From assembly GCA_904420125.1 (NCBI GenBank), contig CAJFUK010000027.1, forward strand, positions 1 to 64,000: 64,000 bases of DNA, given 5' to 3'. Below are positions 7,340 to 17,742 of this stretch, one piece after another (position 1 is the stretch's first letter; each line of letters begins with the position of its first letter). The notes beneath the pieces are model-generated. The model was not told the origin of the DNA, made no database searches, and worked only from the letters and a program-made list of their open reading frames with translations. The translations under genes were made by a program, and so were the position numbers. The stretch is from Candidatus Falkowella caecavicola (lineage in GTDB: Bacteria > Bacillota > Clostridia > Oscillospirales > Ruminococcaceae).

Positions 7340-8371
7340 TTACTGCTTATATTGATCCCGTCTTAACTGGCCGCAGGCAGCTTGAATATCTGCCCCCAAC
7401 GTCCGGCGTACGGTTGTTTGAATACCAAACTGATTTAAATATTCCTGAAAACGGTAAACGTTCGCTCTTGTACTGGCGCGATAATCAGATTCCCTGATCT
7501 GATTGACGGGAATTAAATTGACATGGCAGAGCATTCCTTTTAGCCGTCCGGCCAGTTCTTCCGCATTTTTTCTGCTGTCATTAACCCCCCGAATCAGCGC
7601 ATATTCAAAAGAAATACGCCGGCTGGTCTTGTGGGTATAATAACGGCACGCTTTCAAAAGTTCCTCTATATTCCATTTCCTGTTAACCGGCATCGTCTGG
7701 GAACGAATTTCATCATTAGGCGCATGCAATGATATGGACAGCGTTAGCTGCAAATTCTTTTCTGCCAGTTCATAGATCTTATCCACAACACCGCAAGTCG
7801 ATACAGTGACATGGCGCAGGCTCATATTCAAGCCCTCCGGGCAGGAAAGAAGTGTAAAAAATTGCAGTACATTTTCAAAATTGTCCAAGGGCTCTCCAAT
7901 TCCCATTAACACAATACTGGACACTTTTTCTCCCATATCTTTCTCCGCCATATAGATCTGCTCCAAAATCTCAGACGGAGATAATTGCCGGACAAAGCCT
8001 TGTTTGGTTGACGCACAAAAGGTACACCCCATTTTGCATCCCACTTCCGTGGAAATACAAAGGCTGTTCCCATATCTGTACTTCATCCAGACGCTTTCAA
8101 TATACTCACCATCCGGCAACATATATAAGTATTTTACAGTATGATCCATAGAAGATACAAGCTTTTTTATAATTTTCAGCGATATTATACAAAAATTTTC
8201 AACAAGTTCCTTCTGCATTTGGATGGGTATGTTTTGCATTTCTGTAAAATCCGAAACCCTTTTTTTATGCAGCCAGTCAAAAACCTGTTTCGCCCGAAAA
8301 CCGGGATAATTATATTGTGCAAACGCCGCCTTAAGTTCCGGCAAAGTCAGCGATTTGATATCTGTTTTCAC
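7340..8371 (-). CDS. rlmN: 23S rRNA (adenine-2503-C2) methyltransferase RlmN
   Basis: 343 residues, a radical-SAM enzyme with the cluster-binding motif C112-KMG-C116-TF-C119. GIGEPLDN and VSTCG are present, as is the C-terminal GADIQAACGQL segment that carries the methyl-accepting cysteine. It methylates A2503 of 23S rRNA (and A37 of some tRNAs), which affects peptidyl-transfer fidelity. Its ATG overlaps the rsmB stop by 4 bp (ATGA), a sign of translational coupling. The gene order rsmB-rlmN-prpC matches B. subtilis. Confidence 0.96.
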   Translation of the reverse strand: MKTDIKSLTLPELKAAFAQYNYPGFRAKQVFDWLHKKRVSDFTEMQNIPIQMQKELVENFCIISLKIIKKLVSSMDHTVKYLYMLPDGEYIESVWMKYRYGNSLCISTEVGCKMGCTFCASTKQGFVRQLSPSEILEQIYMAEKDMGEKVSSIVLMGIGEPLDNFENVLQFFTLLSCPEGLNMSLRHVTVSTCGVVDKIYELAEKNLQLTLSISLHAPNDEIRSQTMPVNRKWNIEELLKACRYYTHKTSRRISFEYALIRGVNDSRKNAEELAGRLKGMLCHVNLIPVNQIRESDYRASTRANVYRFQEYLNQFGIQTTVRRTLGADIQAACGQLRRDQYKQ

Positions 8372-9750
8372 TTCTGCATCCCTGCTTCCTTCCTTTGCAA
8401 CACCGCTATGTAAAAACCATCCGTATCTTGATCCTGATTTTCTGCGCCAGGTAAAAAGGTAATCGTATTTTCTGTGCGCAGCTGATTTTTTTCCTGGTGG
8501 AACTTTTCCAGAAAAGCCGGCAGCGGCTGGGGAACAAAAAAAGGATGTTCCTTTAAAAAACGCGCTGTTACCTGCTCATTTTCCGCTTTACTGATCGAAC
8601 ATGTAGAATATATCAGGACTCCTCCCTCCCGAACATAGCGAGAAACATTGGAAAGAATCCGGTACTGTACACCGGGTAGACCTTTCAAAGCATTTTCTGT
8701 TTTATATTTAATTTCCGGCTTTCTCCGCAAGATCCCCAACCCGGAACAAGGCGCGTCACATAATACAACGTCAGCCTGTCCTAAATCCGGGTCAAACTGC
8801 GAAGCATCAGCCTGTTTCGCTTCTACATTTCCTAAGCCCAGCCGTTTTGCACCCTGCTGAATTAAACGCACACGGTTCTGATGCAGGTCAAAAGCCTGAA
8901 TATGTGATTGCGGGCACGCCTGGGCTATACTGAAGGTTTTACCACCGGGTGCTGCGCAAACATCAAAGATCAACTTACCGGCAAAAGAAGAGGCAACAGC
9001 CGCACAAATCTGCGAAGAGAGATCCTGTACATGGAAAAGACCATCCCGGTATTGAGGGCTTTCAGCAACGCCGCCTGCCTCGTTTAAACGCAGACAGCCC
9101 GGCAAATACGGATGGACAGAAACATCTATACCGCTAGAACGAAAGCTTTCCGCTAACGCTTCTGCTGAAATACGGGTGGTGTTTACACGGACAAATAACG
9201 GCGGCTTTCCAATAGAAGCTTCACAAATCCGTATTGCAGCATCCCAGCCGTAATCCGCCGCAAATTGTGCCACCAGCCATCGGGGGCAAGAATAGAGAAG
9301 ACTGTAATAGCTTTCCGGATCCTGTTTTGGATCCGGAAGCCGCAACGGCTTCCCATCCCGGATAAAAGACCGAAGAACCGCATTCACAAATCCACCGGCA
9401 GACTTTCGTTTGGTTAATTGACATAAAGCGACCCCCTCATGGACTGCCGCAAAATCCTCTACCCCATCCATATAAGACAGCTGATAAAAACTCATGCGAA
9501 GAATCATCAAAATCTCTGTCTCTACGGAAGCAAGGCCCCTCGGAATATAAGGAGCGATCATCGTGTCCAATGTCAATCTGCGTTCCAGCACCCCATAGAA
9601 CAAAACGCTGGCAAAACTTTTATCTCTATGGCTTAAACCGCTTTCCCGTAAAAGTTGATCTAACACCAGGTTGGAATAACCCTCTGCATTTTCCATCCGG
9701 CATAAAGCCTTCCAGGCAATCTTCCGCGCCGTATTTTTCATGTTGCCCAT
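8368..9750 (-). CDS. rsmB: 16S rRNA (cytosine-967-C5) methyltransferase RsmB
   Basis: 460 residues. An N-terminal NusB-like RNA-binding domain (about 5-135) is followed by a Rossmann methyltransferase domain with the SAM motif DVCAAPGGKTF. The two RsmB cysteines appear in DAPCSGLG and YSTCSIS. A C-terminal RNA-binding tail follows. It methylates C967 of 16S rRNA. The start may be 9750 or the next ATG at 9741; neither ribosome binding site is decisive. It lies 3 bp after the YugP-like gene and overlaps rlmN. Confidence 0.95.
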   Translation of the reverse strand: MGNMKNTARKIAWKALCRMENAEGYSNLVLDQLLRESGLSHRDKSFASVLFYGVLERRLTLDTMIAPYIPRGLASVETEILMILRMSFYQLSYMDGVEDFAAVHEGVALCQLTKRKSAGGFVNAVLRSFIRDGKPLRLPDPKQDPESYYSLLYSCPRWLVAQFAADYGWDAAIRICEASIGKPPLFVRVNTTRISAEALAESFRSSGIDVSVHPYLPGCLRLNEAGGVAESPQYRDGLFHVQDLSSQICAAVASSFAGKLIFDVCAAPGGKTFSIAQACPQSHIQAFDLHQNRVRLIQQGAKRLGLGNVEAKQADASQFDPDLGQADVVLCDAPCSGLGILRRKPEIKYKTENALKGLPGVQYRILSNVSRYVREGGVLIYSTCSISKAENEQVTARFLKEHPFFVPQPLPAFLEKFHQEKNQLRTENTITFLPGAENQDQDTDGFYIAVLQRKEAGMQK

Positions 9751-9753
9751 CTG

Positions 9754-10437
9754 TTATCTTTCTCTGCGGTTGGCCAGCGCTAACAGACGCGCAAGGTTTG
9801 CTAATGCAGTAATCAGGGCCGCAACATAGGTCATTGCCGCAGCGCGCAGCACCTTTTTCGCGCCCTCCAATTCCGTATCTCCCAGGATTCCGTCCCCTTC
9901 CAGTGTACGCAGGGCGCGACCGCTCGCATTAAATTCTACCGGTAAAGTGACAAGCTGAAAAAAGACCACTGCAATAAATAAAAGGATACCGATCCAGATT
10001 AATGGATCCCATGAAAAAATAAGGCCGAATATGGTCAAAGGAAATGCCAGCTGAGATCCAATCTGTGTGACCGGAATCACCGCCTGCCGAATCCGGATCG
10101 GCATATAGTCTTCCTTATACTGAATCGCATGCCCCACTTCATGTGCAGCAACGCCCAGAGAAGCGACAGAAGTACTGTTATACACGCTGTCTGACAACCG
10201 GATCACCTGCGCGCGCGGATCATAATGGTCGGTTAGATGTCCCTGAGTATGCTCCACGCGAATATGATATAAACCGTTTTTGTCCAGGATTTCTCGTGCG
10301 AGCATACCGCCGGTATATCCGCGCAAACTGTTCACGCGACTGTATTTTTGAAAGGTGCTTTTCACATGAATCTGCGCGATGATTGTGATAATAATTGCTG
10401 GAATTAATAAAATAATGGTTGTATCATACCAAAACAA
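9754..10437 (-). CDS. YugP-type membrane zinc metallopeptidase
   Basis: 227 residues. There is an N-terminal transmembrane helix (about 6-24), then a domain with the zinc motif AAHEVGHAIQY (HEVGH near residues 125-129). Further membrane segments (about 150-195) and a C-terminal helix end in ALANRRER. This is the PF04298/YugP family of membrane-bound neutral zinc peptidases, whose substrates are not firmly known. It is inserted between fmt and rsmB, a common arrangement in Clostridia, and is co-directional with both, so it is expressed with the translation-start genes. Confidence 0.9.
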   Translation of the reverse strand: MFWYDTTIILLIPAIIITIIAQIHVKSTFQKYSRVNSLRGYTGGMLAREILDKNGLYHIRVEHTQGHLTDHYDPRAQVIRLSDSVYNSTSVASLGVAAHEVGHAIQYKEDYMPIRIRQAVIPVTQIGSQLAFPLTIFGLIFSWDPLIWIGILLFIAVVFFQLVTLPVEFNASGRALRTLEGDGILGDTELEGAKKVLRAAAMTYVAALITALANLARLLALANRRER

Positions 10438-10452
10438 AACGACTTCTCTCCT

Positions 10453-11376
10453 TTACTCTAAGAACTGTTGTCCTTTTTGGATCTGTTTTCCGTTTAAAAA
10501 GTCATGACCACTCATCCGTTTAGCGCCTTCATACTGTACTTCCAGAAATTCTACCGCACCGGTTCCACAGGCAACAATCAACCTCTTATGATCCAGTATT
10601 TCCCCCGGACGACCGCTGCATTCATGGATCAGAGAAGAGCGATATACTTTCAAACGCTTTCCCTGATAGATAGTATAAGCACATGGCCAGGAAGAAAGTC
10701 CTCGGATTTGATTATGCACCTCCCTATCGGATTTGGAAAAATCAATTTTTCCCATCTCCTTTGTCAACATAGGCGCATAACTGGAATCTGCATCATCCTG
10801 CGGTATACGCGGTGCCGCCCCAGATGCCAGCAAGCATAACGTTTTCTCTAATAACGGCGCTCCCAGTTCAGAAAGGCGGGTATAAAGTTCATCCGCGGTT
10901 TCATTTTCTCCTATAGGCGTTTCCAGCGATAAAATAACATCTCCCGTATCTACGCCTGCTGCCATATACATGGTAGAAACCCCGCTGGTCGAGTCTCCGT
11001 TTAAAATACTCCATTGAATGGGTGCCGCGCCGCGATATTTCGGCAACAGGGAACCGTGCAGATTAATACAGCCATATTGGGGCAGTTCCAAAATCGACTG
11101 GGGCAGAATCTTTCCATACGCCACAACTACAATCACATCCGGGGCCAGTGCCGCGATCTGCCGTTGTACCTCTTCATCCTTTAAGGTCTGCGGCTGAAAA
11201 ACAGGAATGCCGTTTTCCTGCGCCAGTACTTTGACCGGCGGCGGGGTCAGTTTATATCCTCGTCCCTTTGGTTTGTCCGGCTGGGTATATACCGCCTGTA
11301 CTTCATGTCCGGCCGCGATCAGGACGCGCAAAGAAGGCACTGCAAAGTCTGGTGTTCCCATAAACACGATTTTCAT
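10453..11376 (-). CDS. fmt: Methionyl-tRNA formyltransferase
   Basis: 307 residues with the N-terminal formyl-THF domain (MKIVFMGTPDFAVPSL; NLHGSLLPKYRGAAPIQWSI with catalytic Asn and His; GVDTGD with the Asp). The C-terminal OB-like tRNA-binding domain starts near residue 205. It formylates Met-tRNAfMet with 10-formyl-THF. Peptide deformylase lies immediately upstream, so the pair adds and later removes the formyl group. Normal length and no missing motif. Confidence 0.97.
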   Translation of the reverse strand: MKIVFMGTPDFAVPSLRVLIAAGHEVQAVYTQPDKPKGRGYKLTPPPVKVLAQENGIPVFQPQTLKDEEVQRQIAALAPDVIVVVAYGKILPQSILELPQYGCINLHGSLLPKYRGAAPIQWSILNGDSTSGVSTMYMAAGVDTGDVILSLETPIGENETADELYTRLSELGAPLLEKTLCLLASGAAPRIPQDDADSSYAPMLTKEMGKIDFSKSDREVHNQIRGLSSWPCAYTIYQGKRLKVYRSSLIHECSGRPGEILDHKRLIVACGTGAVEFLEVQYEGAKRMSGHDFLNGKQIQKGQQFLE

Positions 11377-11408
11377 AGAATATCAAAGCCTGCCTTTCTG
11401 AAAATTTT

Positions 11409-11870
11409 TTAGTCCTCGTCCGGGCCCAGCATCCGTTCTGCTAAATCTACAAAAACAACGCCGTTTAGATGGTCAATCTCATGGCAGAGTGCACGCGCCA
11501 GGAGCGCTTCGCCTTTTACAATAATTTCTTCTCCGTACCGGTTCTGGGCTTTAACCTTTACTTTCATCGGACGTGTGACAATTCCCCATTGTCCCGGAAA
11601 CGATAAACAACCTTCATTTCCGGTCTGTGAGCCGCGTTTGCTGATCAGTTCCGGGTTAATCAGTTCGATGACGCCTTCCCCTACATCAACTACAATCACT
11701 CGGCGCAAAATGCCAACCTGCGGTGCCGCTAATCCTACGCCCTCTGCTTTATGCATGGTTTCCGCCATATCATCCAACAGCAGATGCAGCTTCTCGTCAA
11801 AAATCGTGACCGGCCGGCTGACCTTTCGTAAAACGTCATCTCCGTCCAATACAATATTCCGAATTGCCAT
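11409..11870 (-). CDS. def: Peptide deformylase
   Basis: 153 residues with the three PDF motifs: [18 protein letters not shown] (metal-ligand Cys) and HEIDHLNG (two His ligands and catalytic Glu). It removes the N-formyl group from nascent proteins as they leave the ribosome. It sits between priA and fmt in the same orientation, 32 bp before fmt, as in many Firmicutes. The short form fits a type 1-like enzyme. Confidence 0.97.
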   Translation of the reverse strand: MAIRNIVLDGDDVLRKVSRPVTIFDEKLHLLLDDMAETMHKAEGVGLAAPQVGILRRVIVVDVGEGVIELINPELISKRGSQTGNEGCLSFPGQWGIVTRPMKVKVKAQNRYGEEIIVKGEALLARALCHEIDHLNGVVFVDLAERMLGPDED

Positions 11871-11951
11871 TTTTATACGTCCTTTCTTTCCAAATATCTA
11901 CTTTATATAAAGTGCTGTCTGACTCCCCTATTTGTTGCAGGATCTCCCGCA

Positions 11952-14417
11952 CTATACACCAATATCTCCGTTAATGTCGGCAAAAACCGTTACATCGGCA
12001 AACGCCTTCTGTTTGAGCACCTGCCGCAATGTTTCACCCAGCAGCTGCTTGAAACGTTTTCCCGCACGGCATTTGATCACAATTCGATACCGGTACCGAT
12101 TATTCAGTTTATAAATCCCTGCGCGGCTGGGCCCCATCGCCTTCATCGGAATTGTCTCTTTTTGTCGCTCCGCTGCCCGGTGCAGGGTTTGCATAAAGAT
12201 TCCGGCCGCTTTTTCTGTCTGCACTTCATCCATACCATTAAATCCAACAACACAAATATCACAAAATGGAGGAAACAGCAACGCTTTACGGCTTTGAATT
12301 TCATCTTGATAAAAATCCCGGTAATTCTGATGCGCTGCAAACTGCAACACAGGATGATCCGGCGTATAGGTCTGAATATAGGCACGACCGGGTTTATCTC
12401 CCCGTCCGCTTCGTCCTACGACCTGCGTAATCAAAGAAAATGTTCGCTCCATGCAGCGAAAATCCCCGCCATACAGCGTATTGTCCGCCGACAGCACGCC
12501 AACCAGGGTAACGTTCGGAAAATTCAGCCCTTTTGCCACCATCTGTGTTCCAACAAGAATATCGTAATCACCATTGGCAAAATCCGCAAAATTCTTTTCA
12601 TAAGCAAAGCGCGAATAAGTTGTATCCGTATCCATCCGCAGAATTCTGGCCTCTGGAAAATACTGTGCCAGAATATCTTCAATACGCTGAGTACCCAAAC
12701 CGGAAAGACGGATATGGCTGCCGCCACAGGCAGGGCATGTCCCGCCATAAGGCTGGATATATCCACAGTAATGACAGAGCAAAGAATGGTTCACCTTGTG
12801 GTAAGTAAGGGGCACACTACAGTTGGGGCACTCCATAACCTCTCCGCAGTCCATACAGGCAGCATAAGTATTATACCCCCGGCGGTTCAGAAGAAGAATG
12901 GACTGCTCGCCCCGTTCCAGATTAGCGTGCAACTCCCGAGCCAGCACTTCGCTTAAAACAATATCCTGCCCTTGTTTTGCTTCCGCCCGCAGATCCGTCA
13001 TGTACACTTCCGGCAATGCAGCACCTGCATAACGGTGATGCAGCGTATAGAGAGAATATTTTCCTGTAGTCGCATAATAATAGCTTTCAATAGAAGGAGT
13101 TGCGGAAGCCAGTAAAAGAAGCGCCCGATGTTTCACACAGCGAAGTTTAGCCACTTCCCGTGCGTGATAACGCGGCGATGCATCCGATTTATAGCTTTGT
13201 TCTCCTTCTTCATCCATAATGATCAGACCGATATTTCGGCAGGGAGAAAATACGGCGCTGCGGGTGCCTACAACAATTTTTGCCTCCCCGCTGCGAATCC
13301 GCTTCCATTCATCCAAACGTTCTCCCAAAGATAAGCTGCTGTGAATCACAGCAACATTCTTTCCAAATAAAGCCTGAAATTTCTGTACCATCTGGGGCGT
13401 AAGAGAAATTTCCGGTACCAGCATCAACGCCTGCCGACCTTCTGCTATGACCTGTTCAATTAATTTCAAAAAAATCTGGGTTTTTCCGCTTCCTGTAACC
13501 CCATGCAGCAAAGCCACCGAAGGAGTAGCCTCTCTGTACTGTGAAAGAATACCTGTGAAAACCTTCTCCTGTTCGGGTGATAAGACCAACGTTTTTAATT
13601 CTTCCTCCTGTACCTTCTGCACGGTGCGCAGCGCACGATAGGTCTCTCTTTCATAATAAGCCACTATACCATACTTTTCTAATGTTTTAATAACCGCTTC
13701 TGTGACCCCACAAAGATAACAGGTCTCTTTAACAGAAGCACAACCAGATTGTTCCAAAAATGAAATTACATCTTTTTGCTTTTTAGACAATTTTTGATTG
13801 TCAAGGTCAACACCTTCACACAGCTGAACCATACGGATTGTTTTATCATTCACTTCTCTGCGTAACGCTTCGGTATATATAATCGCACCCTTTTCCAGTA
13901 AAGCAGCAATGACCTTCTTTTTATCTGTACTGCCCTCTCTGCTGTCTGTTTGCAGAAAAGCATCCATGGAAACGGCAGACGGTGCTTCCCGTAAAAAGCG
14001 AAGAAGATTCTGTTCTTCTTCCGTGCACTGGTCAAACTTATCCTGGGTAAAATCTTTGGAAAGAGAGTATACTGGCTCTGTATGCACCTGCAGTCCTCTA
14101 GGTAAAATGGCCCGCACGGCTTCATAATATGTGCAGAATGTATTCTCCCGCAGATAATCCATCAAGTCAAACATATCCTGATTTAATAACGGCTCCGGAT
14201 CCAGCAGTGCAAAAACAGGTTTTAATTTCTCGACTTCCGGTTGGTCGGTCACCTCTATCACAATTGCCTGCCGCAGCCGATTCGAGCGGCCGAAGGGAAC
14301 CATCACCCGGCACCCTTTGGCTATCTGCCGCAGGCTGTCCGGAATCAGATAATCAAACAGCTTGTCAAAGCTCAGCGATGCCTTATCCACCGCAACTCTC
14401 GCTACTCTGCCCGCCAT
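11952..14417 (-). CDS. priA: Primosomal replication restart helicase PriA
   Basis: 821 residues. The N-terminal 3'-DNA-binding domain is followed by a winged-helix region, helicase lobe 1 with Walker [12 protein letters not shown], and the Walker B variant IIMDEEGEQSYKSD. Eight zinc-binding cysteines lie between CMDCGEVMECPNC and CPACGGSH, and lobe 2 has the QVVGRSGR motif. PriA reloads the replisome at collapsed forks. The DEEG motif in place of the usual DEEH is noted, but similar changes occur in clostridial PriA as far as I know. It lies between coaBC and def. Confidence 0.97.
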   Translation of the reverse strand: MAGRVARVAVDKASLSFDKLFDYLIPDSLRQIAKGCRVMVPFGRSNRLRQAIVIEVTDQPEVEKLKPVFALLDPEPLLNQDMFDLMDYLRENTFCTYYEAVRAILPRGLQVHTEPVYSLSKDFTQDKFDQCTEEEQNLLRFLREAPSAVSMDAFLQTDSREGSTDKKKVIAALLEKGAIIYTEALRREVNDKTIRMVQLCEGVDLDNQKLSKKQKDVISFLEQSGCASVKETCYLCGVTEAVIKTLEKYGIVAYYERETYRALRTVQKVQEEELKTLVLSPEQEKVFTGILSQYREATPSVALLHGVTGSGKTQIFLKLIEQVIAEGRQALMLVPEISLTPQMVQKFQALFGKNVAVIHSSLSLGERLDEWKRIRSGEAKIVVGTRSAVFSPCRNIGLIIMDEEGEQSYKSDASPRYHAREVAKLRCVKHRALLLLASATPSIESYYYATTGKYSLYTLHHRYAGAALPEVYMTDLRAEAKQGQDIVLSEVLARELHANLERGEQSILLLNRRGYNTYAACMDCGEVMECPNCSVPLTYHKVNHSLLCHYCGYIQPYGGTCPACGGSHIRLSGLGTQRIEDILAQYFPEARILRMDTDTTYSRFAYEKNFADFANGDYDILVGTQMVAKGLNFPNVTLVGVLSADNTLYGGDFRCMERTFSLITQVVGRSGRGDKPGRAYIQTYTPDHPVLQFAAHQNYRDFYQDEIQSRKALLFPPFCDICVVGFNGMDEVQTEKAAGIFMQTLHRAAERQKETIPMKAMGPSRAGIYKLNNRYRYRIVIKCRAGKRFKQLLGETLRQVLKQKAFADVTVFADINGDIGV

Positions 14418-14453
14418 TCGTATCCTCCTTCCCCCGTTGAAATCAAGGCATGG

Positions 14454-15671
14454 TTAAATAGATGCGGTTTCCTGTTTGGCACGCATCTCCAGAAGTTTAT
14501 CCAAAATCCGATGTGCGGCTTCTTTTTTGGTTAAAAGAGGCAGTTCTGTGGTTTCCGTCTGTGTCATCAAAGTGATCACATTAGTATCCCCCTGAAATCC
14601 TGCCCCGGCCTGGCGCAAACTGTTAGCGACCAATAAATCTGCATTCTTTTTTTTCAGCTTCTCGGCTGCATTTTGCAGAAGATTTTCTGTCTCCATGGCA
14701 AATCCACATAAAAGCTGGTCTGCCCGCTTCCTTTTTCCCAGCTCCAGCAAAATGTCCGGATTCCTTGTGAAAGAAACAGACAAATCCGTGTCCGATTTTT
14801 TGATCTTTTCGTCTGCACAGTGTACCGGCCGATAATCTGCTACTGCAGCCGCTTTCACCGTAATATCCTGTTCTGCAAAACGGTCAATGACTGCGGCATA
14901 CATTTCCTGCGCCGTTCGTACAGAGAGATGCTCTTGCAGACCATATGGCGCTTCCGCCGTCATGGGACCGGAAACCAATGTCACCGCAGCCCCTCGCAGC
15001 ACCGCAGCCTCCGCAACGGCGCAGCCCATTTTTCCGGAAGACAGGTTTGTGATATACCGGACCGGATCCAGCGCCTCCTGGGTGGGTCCGGCTGTAACCA
15101 GCACCCGCAGCCCCGCCATATCTTTTTCAAAGGCAATTGCCTGCAGAATGGAAGAGAGCAGAAGCTCGGTAGAAGGCAGTCTTCCTTTTCCGGTGTCCCG
15201 GCAAGCCAGAATCCCTGCCTCCGGTTCGATCACAGTAAATCCATATTGCCGCAGAATTTCCAAATTATTCTGCGTAATCGGATTTTCAAACATGGCCGTA
15301 TTCATAGCAGGCGCTATAATTTTAGGGCATTTTGCTGCCAAAATCGTGGTTGTCAGCATATCATCGGCCAATCCGTGCGCCATTTTAGCGATCACATTGG
15401 CCGTTGCTGGAGCGACCATAAACGCATCCGCCTTTTTGGCCAGAGAGATATGCTGAATGTCCCATTGAAAATTCCGATCAAAGGTATCTACAATACATTT
15501 TGTCCCCGTCAGACTTTCAAAGGTAAGCGGTGTAATAAATTCCGTTGCATTTTTTGTCATAATGACATGCACTTCTGCATGCTGTTTTACCAGCCGGCTG
15601 GCCAGATCTGCTGTTTTATACGCAGCAATCCCGCCAGTAACGCCCAACACCACTACTTTTCCCTTCAGCAC
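14454..15671 (-). CDS. coaBC: Bifunctional phosphopantothenoylcysteine decarboxylase/synthetase
   Basis: 405 residues. The N-terminal flavoprotein decarboxylase half (CoaC, about 1-185) has GVTGGIAAYK and PAMNTAMFENP. The C-terminal synthetase half (CoaB) has TAGPTQEALDPVRYITNLSSGKMG and the KKKNADLLVANS segment. Together they make 4'-phosphopantetheine from phosphopantothenate, cysteine and CTP for CoA. The start is a GTG with GGAGGG about 6 nt upstream. It lies between rpoZ and priA, matching the B. subtilis order. Confidence 0.96.
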   Translation of the reverse strand: MLKGKVVVLGVTGGIAAYKTADLASRLVKQHAEVHVIMTKNATEFITPLTFESLTGTKCIVDTFDRNFQWDIQHISLAKKADAFMVAPATANVIAKMAHGLADDMLTTTILAAKCPKIIAPAMNTAMFENPITQNNLEILRQYGFTVIEPEAGILACRDTGKGRLPSTELLLSSILQAIAFEKDMAGLRVLVTAGPTQEALDPVRYITNLSSGKMGCAVAEAAVLRGAAVTLVSGPMTAEAPYGLQEHLSVRTAQEMYAAVIDRFAEQDITVKAAAVADYRPVHCADEKIKKSDTDLSVSFTRNPDILLELGKRKRADQLLCGFAMETENLLQNAAEKLKKKNADLLVANSLRQAGAGFQGDTNVITLMTQTETTELPLLTKKEAAHRILDKLLEMRAKQETASI

Positions 15672-15704
15672 GAAAAGCCCTCCAATCTGTTTTGCATCCT
15701 GCTC

Positions 15705-15923
15705 TTAAATTTCCGATTTCTGTCCAATATCTGGTGTCTCAATCAATTTGTATCTGCCTTTGGCAAAGTCATCGACTGCCAAAGATACAGGTTTTTCCAC
15801 CAAGATCCTTCCTTCCTGTTCTGCTTCGTCTACAATATCTCGCGCACGCTTTGCGACGGCCAGAACCAGGGAATAATAACTCTCATTTTTCTTTAAAATG
15901 TCACTGATGGATGGTCTATGCAT
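15705..15923 (-). CDS. rpoZ: RNA polymerase omega subunit
   Basis: 72 residues. It starts [28 protein letters not shown] and includes the conserved Rpb6-like AKRARDI helix, EKPVSLAVDDFAKGRY. Omega assists assembly and stability of beta-prime. The gene overlaps gmk by 8 bp, the usual gmk-rpoZ arrangement in bacteria. This tight coupling and the length leave little doubt. Confidence 0.95.
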   Translation of the reverse strand: MHRPSISDILKKNESYYSLVLAVAKRARDIVDEAEQEGRILVEKPVSLAVDDFAKGRYKLIETPDIGQKSEI

Positions 15924-16527
15924 TTTTCAACACCTCATTTATTTCTTCTTTCATTTGGGATACCCGCAGTTTCTCTGCAGAAATAATCGTTTCCAAGCGT
16001 TGTTTTGCCAGGGTTACCTGATCGTTAATAATCAGATATTCATATTTTGAAGCCCATTCAATCTCTTTTTTTGCGGCTGCCAGGCGTTTTTCAATGACTT
16101 CCTGACTGTCTGTCTGCCGTCCTTCCAAACGAAGGCGCAATTCCTGTAAGCTGGGCGGAGCAATAAATACCATAACGGCTTCCGGCACACGCTGTTTGAC
16201 CTGGAAAGCGCCCTGAACCTCAATTTCCAGAATTACATCATGCCCTTTTTCCAACTCTGCAAACACAGGGGCCTTAGGCGTACCGTAATAGTGGTCGCAA
16301 TAAACAGCGTATTCCAGCATCCCACCCTTTTCAATCAGCGACTCAAACGCATCTTTTGTATAAAAGTAGTAATGAACGCCGTCCTGCTCTCCTACTCTGG
16401 GAGAACGGGTTGTCGCAGAAATAGAATAAAACGTCTCCGGATGGCTCTTAAAAAATTCCGCCAGCACCGTTCCCTTTCCGCATCCGGACGGGCCAGAAAG
16501 GACAATTAATATGCCTCGTTTATTCAT
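15916..16527 (-). CDS. gmk: Guanylate kinase
   Basis: 203 residues from the ATG at 16527 ([22 protein letters not shown]). It has the P-loop GPSGCGKGT, the GMP-binding region [16 protein letters not shown], and the [13 protein letters not shown] segment. It makes GDP from GMP and ATP. The open frame extends to 16608, but that part overlaps remA in another frame and lacks homology. The chosen start overlaps the remA stop by 8 bp. An AAAGG just before the ATG and an AGGAGG 12 nt upstream are available. Confidence 0.95.
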   Translation of the reverse strand: MNKRGILIVLSGPSGCGKGTVLAEFFKSHPETFYSISATTRSPRVGEQDGVHYYFYTKDAFESLIEKGGMLEYAVYCDHYYGTPKAPVFAELEKGHDVILEIEVQGAFQVKQRVPEAVMVFIAPPSLQELRLRLEGRQTDSQEVIEKRLAAAKKEIEWASKYEYLIINDQVTLAKQRLETIISAEKLRVSQMKEEINEVLKNA

Positions 16528-16786
16528 CCTTTCCCGCGACCTCCTCATCAGATTCGTCAAGCAGCCTATTGGCCATGGTTTCCGGCTGTACCGCAGAAAG
16601 AACGACATGATCGCTGTCTGTAATCACAACAGCTCTCGTTCTCCGGCCATAAGTTGCATCAATCAAAGTGCCTCTTTCCTTGGCGTCAGATATGATTCTC
16701 TTAATCGGGGCTGAATCCGGACTGACAATTGCTACGAGACGGCTTGCGGATACCATATTACCAAACCCAATATTAATCAGTTTCAT
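16520..16786 (-). CDS. remA: RemA/DUF370 DNA-binding regulator
   Basis: 88 residues beginning [30 protein letters not shown], with the family hallmarks GFGN, VS-DSAPIKR, and TYGRRTRAV. RemA forms ring-like oligomers that bind DNA as an activator of matrix and osmoprotection genes in B. subtilis. The position between yicC and gmk is exactly that of remA in B. subtilis. I use the second ATG (16786) because GGGGGG lies 6 nt upstream of it. The C-terminus is acidic ([12 protein letters not shown]). Confidence 0.93.
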   Translation of the reverse strand: MKLINIGFGNMVSASRLVAIVSPDSAPIKRIISDAKERGTLIDATYGRRTRAVVITDSDHVVLSAVQPETMANRLLDESDEEVAGKDE

Positions 16787-16799
16787 ATTCATCCCCCCT

Positions 16800-17678
16800 T
16801 TATTCTATATTTTGAATCTGTTCTCTAACCTTCTCAATCAGCGCTTTCAGATCAATCACCATTTTGGTCGTGTCCAAGTCAGAAGCTTTAGAGCCAATTG
16901 TATTGGTTTCTCGATTCATCTCCTGCACCAAAAAGTCCAGTTTTCTTCCAATCGGTTCATCCAGCTGAAGAATCTCTCGGAACTGTTGCATATGGCTATG
17001 CAGACGGACTGTTTCCTCGTCCACTGCAATTTTTTCCGCAAATAAAGCAGCCTCTGTTAATACTCTCTGTTCCTCAATATTTTTATCCTCCAGCACTTCT
17101 TTTAACCGTTCATACAGACGGGTCCGATAGCTCTGGACAACCAAAGGAGAACGAATTTCTATTTTTTCTATAATCTCTTCCATTTCTTGTATTTTTCCCA
17201 AAAGGTCCTCTTTCAGGTTTTCCCCTTCGTGGACACGCATCTGCGAAAACTTCTGGAGCGCCTCTTCAGCAACCGGTTTTACTGCTTCCCAAACAACATT
17301 TTCGTCTTCAATGATTTTATGGATATTGAAGGCATCCGGAAACCGTGCTGCTACTGAAAGAGACAGGTCGTCTGTCAATCCAAATTCATCCTGAATCCCA
17401 CGCAGAGCGTCCAGGTACCCTTTCACCAGCGACCGGTTGATCACGACATCTTCATCTTGTCCACTGGTTGTATAGATGCTGACATTGATTTCAATTTTTC
17501 CACGGGATACCTGCCCCGCGGTCAGGCTTTTGAGCTTTTCTTCCAAATAGCCGTATGTACGGGGGACACGGGCTGCAAATTCAAAATATCTATGATTGAC
17601 CGCTTTGATCTCCACCAGAATCTCCCGTCCATCAACGACCTGGTGACTGCGGCCGAATCCTGTCATACTTTTCACCAT
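16800..17678 (-). CDS. YicC/YloC family endoribonuclease
   Basis: 292 residues starting [10 protein letters not shown], the invariant YicC opening. YicC_N and DUF1732 domains follow, ending [11 protein letters not shown] with the [15 protein letters not shown] motif. Family members have been described as endoribonucleases that act with PNPase. First gene of the long minus-strand run, 13 bp before remA, with GGAG and a consensus promoter upstream. The order yicC-remA-gmk-rpoZ is conserved in Firmicutes. Confidence 0.94.
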   Translation of the reverse strand: MVKSMTGFGRSHQVVDGREILVEIKAVNHRYFEFAARVPRTYGYLEEKLKSLTAGQVSRGKIEINVSIYTTSGQDEDVVINRSLVKGYLDALRGIQDEFGLTDDLSLSVAARFPDAFNIHKIIEDENVVWEAVKPVAEEALQKFSQMRVHEGENLKEDLLGKIQEMEEIIEKIEIRSPLVVQSYRTRLYERLKEVLEDKNIEEQRVLTEAALFAEKIAVDEETVRLHSHMQQFREILQLDEPIGRKLDFLVQEMNRETNTIGSKASDLDTTKMVIDLKALIEKVREQIQNIE

Positions 17679-17742
17679 TGTAATGATCTCCTTCCCTGCA
17701 GAATAGGTCTAACAGGCGATACATCTGCTTGATTGTTGCCTT